The notes: generated by a model not told the origin, from the letters alone. Counted from the first letter of the stretch, positions 16,501 through 25,717 are shown. The stretch is DNA of 64,000 nt from Silvibacterium dinghuense (GCF_004123295.1 NZ_SDMK01000002.1:702784-766783), one strand, 5' to 3'. Translations and numbers: made by a program.

Positions 16501-17799
16501 CACCGCGCGCAGCGAGACCCCGCGTATCTTCGCGCGAATAGTCGTCTGCTGCTTGCTGCGATCCGCATCCAGTTTCTCTGCCTTGCGAATGGCACGCGTC
16601 GTCGCCGGAGGCAGATTCGGCACCAGGTTCGACGGCACCGGATTCAGCCAGTTGTGAATATGCATCTCGGCATCGACCAGTCCTCCCACAGCCAGACGCG
16701 CATGCACGTCCGTCAGATCGATGGAGTCGCTATCCAGATGCACCTTCGTATCCGCACTCACACCGGCCAGGTGGATCGTCGCAATGTGATAGCCGCCATC
16801 CTTCACCCCGGCGCGGCCATTGACTTCAAACTTCGACCGTGTCCCCTGGCCGCCGATATCCAGGCTCACCTGCCCTTGATCGAGCCCCGGGATATCTGCA
16901 ATCGCATTCACCTGCCGGATATCGAGATTGCCCTGCAGCTTCGCCTTCCACTGCGGGTTTGCGAAGTCATCGAGGGAGGCTGTCCCGGTCAGCACCGATT
17001 TTCCTGTCTCGAGCCGCAGGGAGGTCACGTCCACAGCATTGCGTTTCAGGCTGGCATGTACTTCCACCTTCGAATGCACCGGGGCAGCTTTCCCACGCAC
17101 AGCCACCACATCTTCGGCCGCAATCTCGCCGTCATATCGTTCCTCCGCGGCAGCGTTCTTCGCATCCAGAGGAGCCGGGACAAATGTCACCTTCACCTGC
17201 AAATGATCCGCTGTGACATCGAACGGCACAGCACGCTGCTCGACCGCCTGCTCATCCAGCAGAAAGAGGCCGTCTGTCACCTCCGCCCGCTTCACTGCCA
17301 GGTCGAAGATCGTATCCATCACCGGCTTGTCGCTCTTCGTCGCCACCTTTGGATGCGGCTGATTCGTCGTTCCGTCGGCGTACACAATCAGGTGCACCAC
17401 AGGGTGGGTCACGGTCAGCGCGTCGAGCGAGATCTTCGGCCGCAAGAAAGAGACGATACTGACATCCACCCAGATGCGATCCGCATGCGCATAAGGTATT
17501 TCTCCCGGTCCTTCCAGTCCGTGAATCGTCAGGTTATCTGCCTCGAACTGCAGATCCCAGAACTTCCAGTGGAAGGCTCCAAGCTCCACGCGGCCGCCTG
17601 TCGCTTTTTCGAGGACCGAGATGAGTTCCTGCCGCACGCGATTGGCAAACTCCGGCGTGCTTGCATACCAGGCCACGCCGCCGATCACCACCATCAGCAG
17701 TACCAGCAGGCCAGACACAACCCGTCTTATATGCCGCCAGGAAGACTTCTGCGGCGGTGTCGGGTCCTGCTGTTCAGCAGTCTCTTCCTGCTCGCTCAC
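13585..17799 (-). CDS. tamB: TamB-like translocation and assembly module protein
   Basis: This 1404-residue protein has a cytosolic N-terminus, one membrane anchor (about residues 28-47) and a very long periplasmic part of beta-rich repeats. It ends in the conserved TamB/DUF490 domain, closing with QWNLTENFSVLAVRDESG followed by VFSLLFKVRRRYR. TamB-like proteins bridge inner and outer membrane as a groove and are implicated in outer-membrane protein assembly and phospholipid transport. The start is GTG, directly abutting the TAA of the SurA-like gene, so translation is coupled. Together with the Omp85 gene two positions upstream this forms an envelope-biogenesis operon. Confidence 0.93.
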   Translation of the reverse strand: MSEQEETAEQQDPTPPQKSSWRHIRRVVSGLLVLLMVVIGGVAWYASTPEFANRVRQELISVLEKATGGRVELGAFHWKFWDLQFEADNLTIHGLEGPGEIPYAHADRIWVDVSIVSFLRPKISLDALTVTHPVVHLIVYADGTTNQPHPKVATKSDKPVMDTIFDLAVKRAEVTDGLFLLDEQAVEQRAVPFDVTADHLQVKVTFVPAPLDAKNAAAEERYDGEIAAEDVVAVRGKAAPVHSKVEVHASLKRNAVDVTSLRLETGKSVLTGTASLDDFANPQWKAKLQGNLDIRQVNAIADIPGLDQGQVSLDIGGQGTRSKFEVNGRAGVKDGGYHIATIHLAGVSADTKVHLDSDSIDLTDVHARLAVGGLVDAEMHIHNWLNPVPSNLVPNLPPATTRAIRKAEKLDADRSKQQTTIRAKIRGVSLRAVMGMVAPRHFEDLGFDTLVNGDAGVDWTGSPQAFTGNVKMSFAPSGRPMAGEVPLTGTIDAGYSNVTGVVSIRSLEGQTPGSHFTVSGNLGVYPITQDSSLHVQLTTNDLAEFDRTLTVLGVAARGEHGVKALPVALHGQASFDGTISQGILDPKVDGQLEASNFDLMLPAENTPAAGNGTPAPGQTIHVDAASGHATYSSDLIALENGSVQQGKTTVHLSGALHAHELSRNRREFDDDSVVSADVAMQNAAVPELLRLAGQDLPVTGTVNLQARVSGTLGNLNGGGHLSVAGGSVYGEPYRTLNTDLRFSGQEIDAEHLVFLLDGGKLTGDGGYNYHAKSFHVQAQGEGFDLAHIERLKNGKYPISGLVSFQAQGSGTVEHPNLQAALHLAKLNFAQATTGSMDLTAHTQGQQLLLTGNAHLNDAALQVNGQVQLAGDYQSKMQLNLTGLDVEPILTSLAVRGVEVHSTIAGAVTVSGPLKQPKQLSGDARFSQFQVALGGIPLKSDGDLHATLSAGVLHLDPLHITGEDTNTRASGSMGVFDKDRELDLHASGSVNMKLAQVLDKDLTSSGHVDFNVDAGGTLKRPGLTGQVKFTNVAVALEDFPNGLSQMNGTLAFDQDRLDVKNLTAVSGGGKITLGGFMTYQQGLYADLSATAKDVRIRYPQGVSSMADAKMRLQGTQASLLLSGTVTITRFVIGSDLDLTSLSSSNSSVSLPPDPDAPSNKLRLDVHIVSAPQLDFQNSLAKLAGDVDLRVRGTLAQPSVLGHITVTEGSATFAGTKYELQHGDIYFNNPLRIEPTIDLSATARVEDYDITVGLTGTSSKWTPTFRSEPPLSEQDIFSLLALGRTQEEQQIYSNMQASAGVNSTADTLLGGALNATVSSRIQKLFGGGSVKIDPTFVSGTGDSTARITVQQQVSKNATLTYATNVNSTAQQLIQAQWNLTENFSVLAVRDESGVFSLLFKVRRRYR

Positions 17800-18543
17800 T
17801 TAGTCGTCCTCCTCGGTATCCGTGCCCGAACCGCTGCTCTGTCCGTATGCCGGATCGAGCACCTGCACACTGCCCTCATCCCGCAATGCCTTCAGCCAGT
17901 CATGCAGCGTCTCGTTCACATGCTCCTGTAGGAGCACCTCCTGAATACGCGACGAGAGCTTGTCCAAAGGAGGCGGCTGTGTCCCGGATTTGGTGAAGCT
18001 GGGCACGATGGTCTTCTCGTAGTAGTCCGAAATCTCCTTGCTTGAAATGCGAATACCGGTGCGAAAACGAACATCGATGAACTTCAGAATCTGCATTCTC
18101 TGCCGCCAGTGCGTCAGCACATCGGCTTCCGTCAGATCGTTGGTCGCCAAAAACTTCTTCCACCCATCTTCGGTCGTGCAGTCGTATTCCTTGCAGGCCG
18201 GCAGGCTCTTACGCATCTCCTCGATCTGCTTTGTTACCTCTGCATCGGTAATGCCAAAGCTCTGCTGCTGTTCCTTCATCTGCTGCAGGATAAGGGTGCG
18301 GCTCACCAGCCTGCGCATTGCCCTCTGCAGCGAATCGCTGCCCGTCGGCACTCCAATCGGCTCAAGATGCGCGAAGTGCATCTCCTCCTGCACATCGCTC
18401 TCGAGGATCACATCGCCATTGACGATGCCCACCACCTTGTCGAGGACCACCGCTCCGGCCATGCCCCCTGTCGCCTGCGCATGCAGAGAATGCCCGCCGG
18501 CAGCAATCGCCAGCAACAGCGCAATATGCAGTCCGCGTCTCAT
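17800..18543 (-). CDS. SurA N-terminal-domain periplasmic chaperone, no PPIase domain
   Basis: The 247-residue protein has a signal peptide (MRRGLHIALLLAIAAGGHS) followed by the SurA_N opening LDKVVGIVNGDVILESDVQE and the helical chaperone core. In SurA and PpiD relatives one or two parvulin peptidyl-prolyl isomerase domains follow; here none is present and the protein ends in an acidic tail (GTDTEEDD). It is therefore probably a pure chaperone that holds outer-membrane protein clients. It lies between, and overlaps or abuts, the Omp85 gene (TGATG, one shared base) and tamB (TAAGTG), which argues that the three products act together. Confidence 0.82.
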   Translation of the reverse strand: MRRGLHIALLLAIAAGGHSLHAQATGGMAGAVVLDKVVGIVNGDVILESDVQEEMHFAHLEPIGVPTGSDSLQRAMRRLVSRTLILQQMKEQQQSFGITDAEVTKQIEEMRKSLPACKEYDCTTEDGWKKFLATNDLTEADVLTHWRQRMQILKFIDVRFRTGIRISSKEISDYYEKTIVPSFTKSGTQPPPLDKLSSRIQEVLLQEHVNETLHDWLKALRDEGSVQVLDPAYGQSSGSGTDTEEDD

Positions 18544-21500
18544 CAGAACGCCTGCCCGATGCTGAAGAAAAAGTTGAAGTGCCCGGCATTACCCACGTAG
18601 GGAGGAATCGACGCCCCGCTCGACGTCGTTCCATACGTAACAATCACCGGATAAATAGGCGGATTCAGGTTATAGCTGAAGTCCAAGCGAATCGGCCCGA
18701 TCGGCGTGTGATAGCGCAGGCCAAGGCCAAGAGCATGAGAAAAATAGTTGAAGTTGCACGTGCCGGCAGCGCCTGTATCCGCATTCGTGACCGTCTCCTG
18801 GTCGGCCGCGTCCAGGTCTTTGCACGTGCTGCTATGCGGCTGGCGCGTGCGCAGAAAGCTGGGCCAGATATCGGACGACTTCGAGAACACGTTACCCATG
18901 TCATGGAAGAGCACAAAACCCAGCGCATTTCCGAAATATGGCAACGTGGGATTCGGGAAGCGTATCTCCGTGCTGTTTACGAAAACGCCTGCGCCCCCAA
19001 TAGGAAAGCCCGTCAGCGAATCACGCGGTCCCGCAGCATTGATGGAAAAGCCGCGCAGCGATTGCGCGCCGCCCGCATACAGGCGCTCCGGCAGGGGAAT
19101 CACCTCATATTTCGGATCGCCGAAGGCGCGCTCAAACCCAAAGCGGGTGCTGCGCGCAAGCACATACTTCTTCTTTCCCAGTACGTAATAGCTCGAGTTC
19201 GTTGCGTCGAAGCGGTTGTAGTTGGCTTCTGACGAGAACTTGCTATCGGTAAAGAACTCTTCCACGCTCGTGTAGGTTCCGCTCTCGGCATCGAGTGGCG
19301 AAGGACGCCGTGTATCGCGGATCCACGTGATACCTGGTCCAGCCACGCGCACCGGCTCCGATACCAGCGGAATCTCATCCGGAGCCACCTGCACGCTGTC
19401 AGGATTCACCTTCACACGGCGGTAGGTGAACTGATAGATCAATGTCTCCGGCTTCGATGGCCTCTGCGTCAGGCGTACCGTACCTTCGAGGCGGGACGCT
19501 GCGTAGGTCGTCACATCCTGCGCGTTGGTATAGCCGCCGCTCAGCGAAAAATCGAACTTGCGCGAGTTGAAAATATGCGGGAAGGAATAGACCAATGTAG
19601 CCATCTGCTCCAGCGAGCCGTATTCGGTGCGCAGCGTCAGCGACTGGTTCCTGCCCCACAGATTGATGCGCGACACATCGAAGAGCACCAGCGCGCTCGC
19701 ACCGGTGTTGCCGTTGGAGCTGCAGCTCGATTCATACGTAGCTGGATTGATTCCCAACTGCACCAGGCTCGCCGGATTCGGGCAGTTGGTCGAAGGATTG
19801 CCTGTCTGCGCCTGAAAGCCGAATCCATAGCTGATATCCCAGCGCCGCGCTTCGGTGAACTGCAACAGCACATTCTTGCGCAGCTCATCGCCGTTTGGAT
19901 TCTGCACCACGGCATTCACTTCATTGAACAGCGTCAGGTCATACAGCTGCCGTTGCGTCTCGAGCAGCGCGGACTGATCCAGCGGATCGCCGGGATGCAC
20001 GAGCACATGCGGCTGGATCGTCGACGTCCGGGTGTAATCAAGACCGGAGATCAATACCCGGTTCACATACACACGCTCACCCTCGCTGATATTCATCGAT
20101 ACGTCGATCAACTCGGGGTGATCCGTCTCGGGCTTTTGCACGATGTTCAGCTGCGCCGCATCGAATCCATGGCTGAAGTAATAGGTGAGAACGGCATCGC
20201 GATCGCCGGAAATTCCCGCGGAAGAGTACGGCTGTCCCGACTGGACACTCATCAGTCCCTTCAGCGTCTCCAGCGGCACCTGCTGATTGCCCACAATCTG
20301 GTATTTGCCGATCTTCTGCTGTGCGCCTTCGTCGATGATGTACGTGACATCGAGACCTTCCGGCTTGCCTTTTGCCTTCGGTGGAACAGTCTTGATCTCC
20401 GGCGTCACCTTCACGCCGCTGAAACCATTGCTCTGGTAGAGCGCCGTGATCGTGTTCACATCCGCCTGCACCAGGGCCTGGCTATAGCTGCCGTGTTTCT
20501 GCAACAGGCTCGCCTTGTATACCCCCAGCCGCGGTTCGAGGATATCGCTGGTGAAATACCGGTTCCCCCGCATACGCACCACGGTTACCGTATGCCGATC
20601 TCCCAGCTTTACATCGAATGCGATCTGCGTATGCGCCGGGTTCGACATATCGCGTGTATGCGACACCTGCGTCTCGAAATATCCCTGCCGCTGGTAGTAA
20701 TCCCGGATGCGGCGATTCCCCTCGTTCAGCAGATCCTCATCGACCGAGCCTTCTTCATACACAGGAACCAGGGTCTTTATCTTGCCCGGGCTCAGTTTCA
20801 CGCCGTTCACAGTGATCGAGACCAACGGTCCCTGGCTCACCAGAAACTTGTAATTGAGCCGGTTGGTCGGTGGTGTGAACTGCTTGGACTCGAGGCCCAG
20901 GCTCGCCTCCAGCCGCTGATCCTTCTCATAGTTCTTGCGCAGATTGCTCAGTGCGCGGCTTACCGTATCGCGCGTGACCTTCGAGCCTTCCTTCAGCTTG
21001 CCCTTCTTGCGGAAGCGCTCCATGGTCATGCCCGAGTCACCATCCACGGATACCGCTCCCACACGCGTCTGCTTGCCCGACTCTACATTGAAGGCGATAT
21101 CGGTCTGCGCATCCGCCGTATCTGTGCTCATCGTCCGCGTGATCTTCCCCAGGTAGTAGCCGTTCTCCTCCAGCGTCTCCTGAATCAGACCATCGGCCCG
21201 CGTCAGCTTGTTATCCGTAAACACCGTTCCGGGGCTCAGCCGCGTCGAACGCTGTAGCTGATTCGAGAGCCGGTCGCTTTTCACGCCACTGATCGTCACG
21301 CGCCCGATAAAGAACGTCGGCGTCCCGCGGAAGATGAGCTTCACGTGATCGCCGGTGCGCACGCCGGCCACCTCGATGGTCTTATACAGTCCCGTCTGAT
21401 AGAGACGCCGCAGGCTCTGCCGCACATCGGCGGCGGAAAGCGCATGCCCGGGCTGCAGCGGCAGCATCTCCGGCAACGGCTCCAGCCGAGACTGCTCGAT

Positions 21501-21854
21501 GCCCTCGAAGTTCACCGAATCCACCTGCAGACCGACCCACGCCTCGATGCTCTCGGTGGCCGCTGTGGAGGGCTGAGCAATCTTCGCCGGACGCGTATCC
21601 CCGTCCACCACTGCGGCAACGCCATTGGCAGACGCCCCCGCCGTTGACGACGGCACGCCGATGGTCCCGGGGGCACCCTTGGTCTGAGGCTCCGATGCGT
21701 TCAGAGAAGCAGGTGTTCCGGGCGCGCCCTGCGTCTGCGCCTCCGCAGCCCCGGTCTGCCACAGAACCGACGCCATCAGAAAGCAGAACGAACGCCTCCA
21801 TGCCTGCCTCGAAGCCCGTCCCCAGGTTTGGCCCGCTGTCCGCAGGAAGAACAA
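18543..21854 (-). CDS. Omp85 family outer-membrane assembly protein with seven POTRA domains
   Basis: The 1103-residue protein has an N-terminal export signal, a low-complexity linker (about 40-105), seven POTRA-like repeats by my reading (about 110-176, 181-257, 263-341, 343-415, 420-509, 512-592, 595-668), and a C-terminal beta-barrel of the bacterial surface antigen family ending FNFFFSIGQAF, with terminal Phe as usual. Conserved barrel motifs include YAGGAQSLRGFS (the [VI]RGF-type motif). BamA has five POTRAs and TamA three, so this is neither by count. The start is TTG with AGGA 6 bases upstream. Because TamB and a SurA-like gene follow directly, a TamA-like role is inferred; it could also be a second BamA. 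Confidence 0.9.
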   Translation of the reverse strand: MFFLRTAGQTWGRASRQAWRRSFCFLMASVLWQTGAAEAQTQGAPGTPASLNASEPQTKGAPGTIGVPSSTAGASANGVAAVVDGDTRPAKIAQPSTAATESIEAWVGLQVDSVNFEGIEQSRLEPLPEMLPLQPGHALSAADVRQSLRRLYQTGLYKTIEVAGVRTGDHVKLIFRGTPTFFIGRVTISGVKSDRLSNQLQRSTRLSPGTVFTDNKLTRADGLIQETLEENGYYLGKITRTMSTDTADAQTDIAFNVESGKQTRVGAVSVDGDSGMTMERFRKKGKLKEGSKVTRDTVSRALSNLRKNYEKDQRLEASLGLESKQFTPPTNRLNYKFLVSQGPLVSITVNGVKLSPGKIKTLVPVYEEGSVDEDLLNEGNRRIRDYYQRQGYFETQVSHTRDMSNPAHTQIAFDVKLGDRHTVTVVRMRGNRYFTSDILEPRLGVYKASLLQKHGSYSQALVQADVNTITALYQSNGFSGVKVTPEIKTVPPKAKGKPEGLDVTYIIDEGAQQKIGKYQIVGNQQVPLETLKGLMSVQSGQPYSSAGISGDRDAVLTYYFSHGFDAAQLNIVQKPETDHPELIDVSMNISEGERVYVNRVLISGLDYTRTSTIQPHVLVHPGDPLDQSALLETQRQLYDLTLFNEVNAVVQNPNGDELRKNVLLQFTEARRWDISYGFGFQAQTGNPSTNCPNPASLVQLGINPATYESSCSSNGNTGASALVLFDVSRINLWGRNQSLTLRTEYGSLEQMATLVYSFPHIFNSRKFDFSLSGGYTNAQDVTTYAASRLEGTVRLTQRPSKPETLIYQFTYRRVKVNPDSVQVAPDEIPLVSEPVRVAGPGITWIRDTRRPSPLDAESGTYTSVEEFFTDSKFSSEANYNRFDATNSSYYVLGKKKYVLARSTRFGFERAFGDPKYEVIPLPERLYAGGAQSLRGFSINAAGPRDSLTGFPIGGAGVFVNSTEIRFPNPTLPYFGNALGFVLFHDMGNVFSKSSDIWPSFLRTRQPHSSTCKDLDAADQETVTNADTGAAGTCNFNYFSHALGLGLRYHTPIGPIRLDFSYNLNPPIYPVIVTYGTTSSGASIPPYVGNAGHFNFFFSIGQAF

Positions 21855-22055
21855 TCAGATCCTTTCGCGCATGGATAGAAGTTCAGCCGGCTATGACAGC
21901 GCCTCAGGTTCCGCCGGCCAGGATGCAAGTCATTAAGATGCACGGTTTGCTACCCGCGACCGGGCAAGCAGCAAAGCATGCTCACACGGCTCTTCTTGAT
22001 TGCGACTTCTATACTAATGAAAGAACGAATGTTGCTAAAGAAAGCAGGAAAACCG

Positions 22056-23105
22056 GTGAACGCAGTCCCCGAACACACGGCCCAGGCACGCGATACCAGA
22101 GAGCGCTACTCCCGGCAGATTCTCTTTCGCGGGATCGGTGCCACGGGCCAGGAGCGGCTCACAGCCGGCCACGTCGCTGTCGTTGGCTGCGGAGCCACCG
22201 GGGCCGCGGCGGCCGGCCTGCTTGCCCGCGCCGGGGTCGGCACCCTTACCCTGATCGACCGGGATTACGTCGAGGAGAGCAACCTCCAGCGCCAGGTTCT
22301 CTTCGACGAGCAGGACGTCGCTGAAGCCCTGCCCAAAGCCGAAGCCGCACGCCGCAAGATCGCCCGCTTCAATAGTGAGGCCGTCGTCCATGCCCATGTC
22401 GCCGATCTCGCGCCGGCAAACATCCATGAGCTGCTCGGCAGCGCAGAGCTCGTCCTCGACGCCACCGACAACTTTGAAACCCGCTACCTGCTCAATGACT
22501 ATGCGGTCGAACAGCAAAAGCCGTGGATTTACTCTGCCGCCGTCGGCGCCTACGCCGCGACCATGAATATCCTGCCCGGCGAAACGGCCTGCCTGGCCTG
22601 TATCTTCCCTGAGCCGCCAGGCGGCGTGGTCGAAACCTGCGACACCGCCGGCATCCTCAATGCGGCGGTGAACTTCGCCGCCTCCATCGCGGTCACCGAG
22701 GCGATGAAGCTGCTCACCGGCGCCCGGGATCAGCTTCGCCGCACCCTGCTCTCTTACGATCTCTGGACCCATGAATTTTCCGAGATAAAGACCACACGCC
22801 CATGGCCCGGCTGCCGCGCCTGCTCCGAGCGTGATTTTCCCCACCTCCGCGGCGAGGGACGGCCGCACATCACTCTTTGCGGCCGCAACTCCGTCCAGAT
22901 CCACGAACACCATCGCCCTGTCGATCTCACCGCGATGGCCGAGCGCCTGCGTGCCCATGGCAACGTTCGCTCCAACAGTATGCTGCTGCGCTTCGAGCGC
23001 GGGGAGCACGTTCTTACCGTCTTCACTGATGGGCGCGCCATTATCCAGGGCACGACGGACGTCGCCCAGGCGCGCAGCCTCTATGCCCGCTTCATCGGCT
23101 CCTGA
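22056..23105 (+). CDS. ThiF/MoeB/HesA family E1-like adenylyltransferase
   Basis: This cytosolic protein opens ERYSRQILF and has the nucleotide-binding glycine motif [13 protein letters not shown], the arginine finger region NLQRQVLF, the DATDN motif and the downstream ETCDTAGIL segment carrying the likely catalytic cysteine. A CxxC pair ([10 protein letters not shown]) and an earlier CLACIF suggest the structural zinc site. Such enzymes adenylate the C-terminal glycine of a small sulfur-carrier protein (ThiS, MoaD and relatives). No carrier or rhodanese gene is next to it, so the pathway is open. I prefer the GTG at 22056, with AGGA 6 bases upstream; ATG codons at 22017 and 22029 are alternatives. 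Confidence 0.85.
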   Translation: MNAVPEHTAQARDTRERYSRQILFRGIGATGQERLTAGHVAVVGCGATGAAAAGLLARAGVGTLTLIDRDYVEESNLQRQVLFDEQDVAEALPKAEAARRKIARFNSEAVVHAHVADLAPANIHELLGSAELVLDATDNFETRYLLNDYAVEQQKPWIYSAAVGAYAATMNILPGETACLACIFPEPPGGVVETCDTAGILNAAVNFAASIAVTEAMKLLTGARDQLRRTLLSYDLWTHEFSEIKTTRPWPGCRACSERDFPHLRGEGRPHITLCGRNSVQIHEHHRPVDLTAMAERLRAHGNVRSNSMLLRFERGEHVLTVFTDGRAIIQGTTDVAQARSLYARFIGS

Positions 23106-23121
23106 TCGCGATGCTCTACGG

Positions 23122-23147
23122 CCCGGGTCTGGCAGACAGCCCGGGCA
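23122..23147 (+). terminator. Hairpin downstream of the E1-like gene
   Basis: GCCCGGG (23122-23128) pairs with CCCGGGC (23141-23147), and the interior TCTG/CAGA pairs as well. It is followed by CTTTCTT rather than a clean T run, so this is a probable rather than certain terminator. Confidence 0.55.
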
Positions 23148-23298
23148 ACCTTTCTTCCGCGGCTCGCTTCGTAACAGAAAATACCCAACGGCCTACCGAC
23201 ATTCGGCAGATCGGATGAACTATTCTGTTTCAACATCGACAGGCAACCCTCAGGGAGCGAGCCTTCATGGAATTCCTGCAAGACAAATGGAGCCGGGC

Positions 23299-23931
23299 AT
23301 GAGCGCGGGCCCGGCGACACAAAAGCCGGCAGTTCAGCACATGCGCCGCAATCCACCTATCGCCGGCGAGGCCGAGGCCATTCAGGCCGCCCAGAACGGC
23401 GATGCAACTGCCTTTGAAACCCTCTATTCGCTGCACAAGCGCCGCGTCTACAGCCTCTGCCTGCGCATGCTGGGCAACGTGGCCGAAGCCGAAGACCTGA
23501 CCCAGGAGGCCTTCCTCCAGCTCTACCGCAAAATCGGCACCTTCCGCGGCGATTCCGCCTTTTCCACCTGGCTGCATCGCCTTTCCGTCAATGTCGTCCT
23601 TATGCATCTGCGCAAGAAAGGCCTTCCCCAGGTCTCTCTGGAAGAAACACTCGAGCCTTCGCAGGAAGATGGACCGCGCAAAGACCTCGGTGCGCGTGAT
23701 CTCATGCTCTCCGGTTCCATCGACCGCGTGACCCTGGAGCGCGCCGTCGAGAACCTGCCTCCCGGCTACCGGCTCGTTTTCGTCCTGCACGATGTCGAGG
23801 GATATGAGCATAATGAGATTGCCACCATGCTCGATTGCTCCATTGGAAACAGTAAGTCCCAACTTCATAAAGCGCGCATGAAGCTGCGCGAGCTCCTCCG
23901 TACGGGTGAGCGGAAGGAGGCTGCCGTATGA
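23299..23931 (+). CDS. ECF-type RNA polymerase sigma factor
   Basis: The protein has sigma region 2 ([20 protein letters not shown] and the [17 protein letters not shown] core-binding and -10 helix) and region 4 ([20 protein letters not shown], then a helix-turn-helix through [17 protein letters not shown]). There is no region 1 or 3, which defines the ECF group. The start at 23299 has GGAG 6 bases upstream; ATG codons at 23287 and 23215 are alternatives. Its stop overlaps the ATG of the anti-sigma gene by 4 bases, the classic coupled arrangement. The target regulon is unknown; no promoter motif repeated in the window pointed to it. Confidence 0.92.
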   Translation: MSAGPATQKPAVQHMRRNPPIAGEAEAIQAAQNGDATAFETLYSLHKRRVYSLCLRMLGNVAEAEDLTQEAFLQLYRKIGTFRGDSAFSTWLHRLSVNVVLMHLRKKGLPQVSLEETLEPSQEDGPRKDLGARDLMLSGSIDRVTLERAVENLPPGYRLVFVLHDVEGYEHNEIATMLDCSIGNSKSQLHKARMKLRELLRTGERKEAAV

Positions 23932-24203
23932 CCGACACGCGCCCGGGAATCGATAATCAGGAGTGCGCTGCGTTTCAGGAAAAACTGCCTGATCTCTTCG
24001 AGTCGCAAACCGATCTTTCTTCGCTGGAACACCTGAAAACCTGCGAAAACTGCGCCGCGCTCGTTCGTGATCTGGAATACATCGCGCAACAGGCCAAACT
24101 CCTGCTGCCGATCCACGATCCCAGCCCCGCGGTCTGGAGCCGGATCGAGAACGCGATCCAACAGGATCCGCCCAGCGGCAGCAACGCGCCGGCCACCACA
24201 TAG
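23928..24203 (+). CDS. Soluble zinc-type anti-sigma factor (zf-HC2/ZAS)
   Basis: The 91-residue protein carries the ZAS signature His35-x3-Cys39-x2-Cys42 (EHLKTCENC), plus Cys13, which could complete a zinc site. There is no transmembrane helix: the C-terminal half is a soluble helix and a short Ser/Pro-rich tail. Membrane-bound anti-sigma factors sense the envelope, while soluble zinc ones such as RsrA and ChrR often respond to redox or metal stress in the cytosol. A cytosolic redox signal is therefore a reasonable but untested inference. It overlaps the sigma gene (ATGA) and is followed by a terminator. Confidence 0.82.
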   Translation: MTDTRPGIDNQECAAFQEKLPDLFESQTDLSSLEHLKTCENCAALVRDLEYIAQQAKLLLPIHDPSPAVWSRIENAIQQDPPSGSNAPATT

Positions 24204-24216
24204 GATGTGAACCCTC

Positions 24217-24264
24217 TCTTGCCCGGGAAGCGCACCCACCGTTTCACGGGCGAGACAGCTTTTT
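24217..24264 (+). terminator. Terminator after the sigma/anti-sigma pair
   Basis: TCTTGCCCG (24217-24225) pairs with CGGGCGAGA (24247-24255) with one G-T wobble, followed shortly by five T residues (24260-24264). The loop is long (21 bases), so strength is uncertain. Confidence 0.55.
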
Positions 24265-24379
24265 CATCTCAGTGATATTCTGAGCGCGTTTCGTCACCTC
24301 GCGCACACTGAGAGCCGCTTTGCCGTTCCTTTCTTTCTCTTCCGACCTTTATTTTCTCCAGCGGAGCGCCTGCTAGCGT

Positions 24380-25717
24380 ATGTCGCACGCCGCCCCTCTT
24401 CCCCGCTCCTCGCAGGATGCCGCCTCCCCGGACACGCCACTGCTGCCTCAAGGCGTAATGCGCACCTACCTGCTGGTCAATGTCCTCTTCCTGCTTTGGG
24501 GCATTCCCAACAACCTGAATGACGTCCTCATCCGCCAGTTCATGAAGTCTTTCGAGCTCAATCGGCTCGAGGCTGGCCTGGTCCAGTTCGCCTTCTATCT
24601 CGGATATTTCCTGCTCGCACTTCCCGCCGGCATTCTCATGCGCCGCAAAGGATACAAGGCCGGCTTCCTTACCGGTCTCATCCTTTTCGCCAGCGGATGC
24701 TTCCTCTTCCTGCCGGCTGCGGAAATGGGCCGATACAGCTTCTTTCTCGGCGCGCTCTTTGTCGTAGCCAGCGGTCTTGCTTTCCTGGAAACAGCGGGCA
24801 GTCCCTTTGTCGCCCAGCTTGGCCCCAGCGCGACTGCCGAGCGCCGCCTGAATATCTCTGCCGCCTTCAATCCCACCGGTTCGATCCTCGGCGTGGTCGT
24901 CGGGAATCTCTTCATCTTTTCGGGCGTCGAACTCTCCCATACGCAGGTCGCCACCATGCAGGCCGCCGGCACCTACGCCGCTTATCTCCATAAAGAGACG
25001 CTGCGCGTCGTCGCTCCCTATCTCGTCCTTGGCGTCATCGCCCTGGTCTGGGCCGGTCTGATCGCCGCCACGCGCTTCCCTGCCTTTATCACGGCGCGGG
25101 AACACAAGGCCGAGGTCGCCGGCAACTGGCGCGACCTGCTGCGCGAAAAGCATTTCCTCCATTCACTCCTCGCCCAGTTCGCCTATGTCGGCGCACAGGT
25201 CGGCACCTGGAGCTACCTGATCCAGTACGCCCACGACTATGCGCATACCCCCGACCGCACCTCGGGATGGCTGCTTACCGGCACCCTGATCGCCTTCGCC
25301 ATCGGCCGCATCGTCTCGTCGTGGCTCATGCGTTTCTTCAATCCCACGCGTCTCATGGCCATCTACGCCATCGCCAATGCGATTCTCCTGGTCCTGGCAC
25401 TGGCTCGCCCTGGCTGGATCGGATTGGGCGCGATCCTGCTCACCAGCTTCTTCATGTCGGTGATGTTCCCCACCATCTTCGGTCTCGGCCTCAAGGATCT
25501 CGGCCCCAACACGAACATCGCAGGCTCGCTGCTGGTCATGACCATCATCGGCGGAGCGCTTCTCACGCTGCTCATGGGCTGGCTGGCCGATCACTTCCAC
25601 AGCACGGCGATCGCCTATGCCGTGCCACTGGTCTGCTATCTGATCGTGCTCCAGTTCTGCACCGCCATGACGCGTTATACCCGCCAGCGGCTTACCGTCT
25701 CTACGTTCGAGATATAG
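24380..25717 (+). CDS. fucP: FucP-type sugar:proton symporter (probable L-fucose permease)
   Basis: The 445-residue major facilitator has about twelve hydrophobic segments and the FucP-family signatures NNLNDVLIRQFMKSFELN (helix 1 to 2), RRKGYKAG (loop 2-3) and FLETAGSPFVAQLG (helix 5), which correspond to the sugar-binding and coupling parts of the Escherichia coli L-fucose permease. It imports a hexose with protons across the inner membrane. The specificity for fucose is inferred from a mutarotase, a dehydrogenase and an alpha-L-fucosidase just downstream; FucP relatives also carry glucose, galactose and N-acetylglucosamine. It lies in line with the IclR regulator gene. Confidence 0.88.
   Translation: MSHAAPLPRSSQDAASPDTPLLPQGVMRTYLLVNVLFLLWGIPNNLNDVLIRQFMKSFELNRLEAGLVQFAFYLGYFLLALPAGILMRRKGYKAGFLTGLILFASGCFLFLPAAEMGRYSFFLGALFVVASGLAFLETAGSPFVAQLGPSATAERRLNISAAFNPTGSILGVVVGNLFIFSGVELSHTQVATMQAAGTYAAYLHKETLRVVAPYLVLGVIALVWAGLIAATRFPAFITAREHKAEVAGNWRDLLREKHFLHSLLAQFAYVGAQVGTWSYLIQYAHDYAHTPDRTSGWLLTGTLIAFAIGRIVSSWLMRFFNPTRLMAIYAIANAILLVLALARPGWIGLGAILLTSFFMSVMFPTIFGLGLKDLGPNTNIAGSLLVMTIIGGALLTLLMGWLADHFHSTAIAYAVPLVCYLIVLQFCTAMTRYTRQRLTVSTFEI

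Noticed and set aside
22831-23298. N-terminal extension of the ECF sigma factor frame into the E1-like gene
   Set aside because: The extension overlaps a clearly coding frame and lacks similarity to sigma factors. A good ribosome-binding site precedes 23299.
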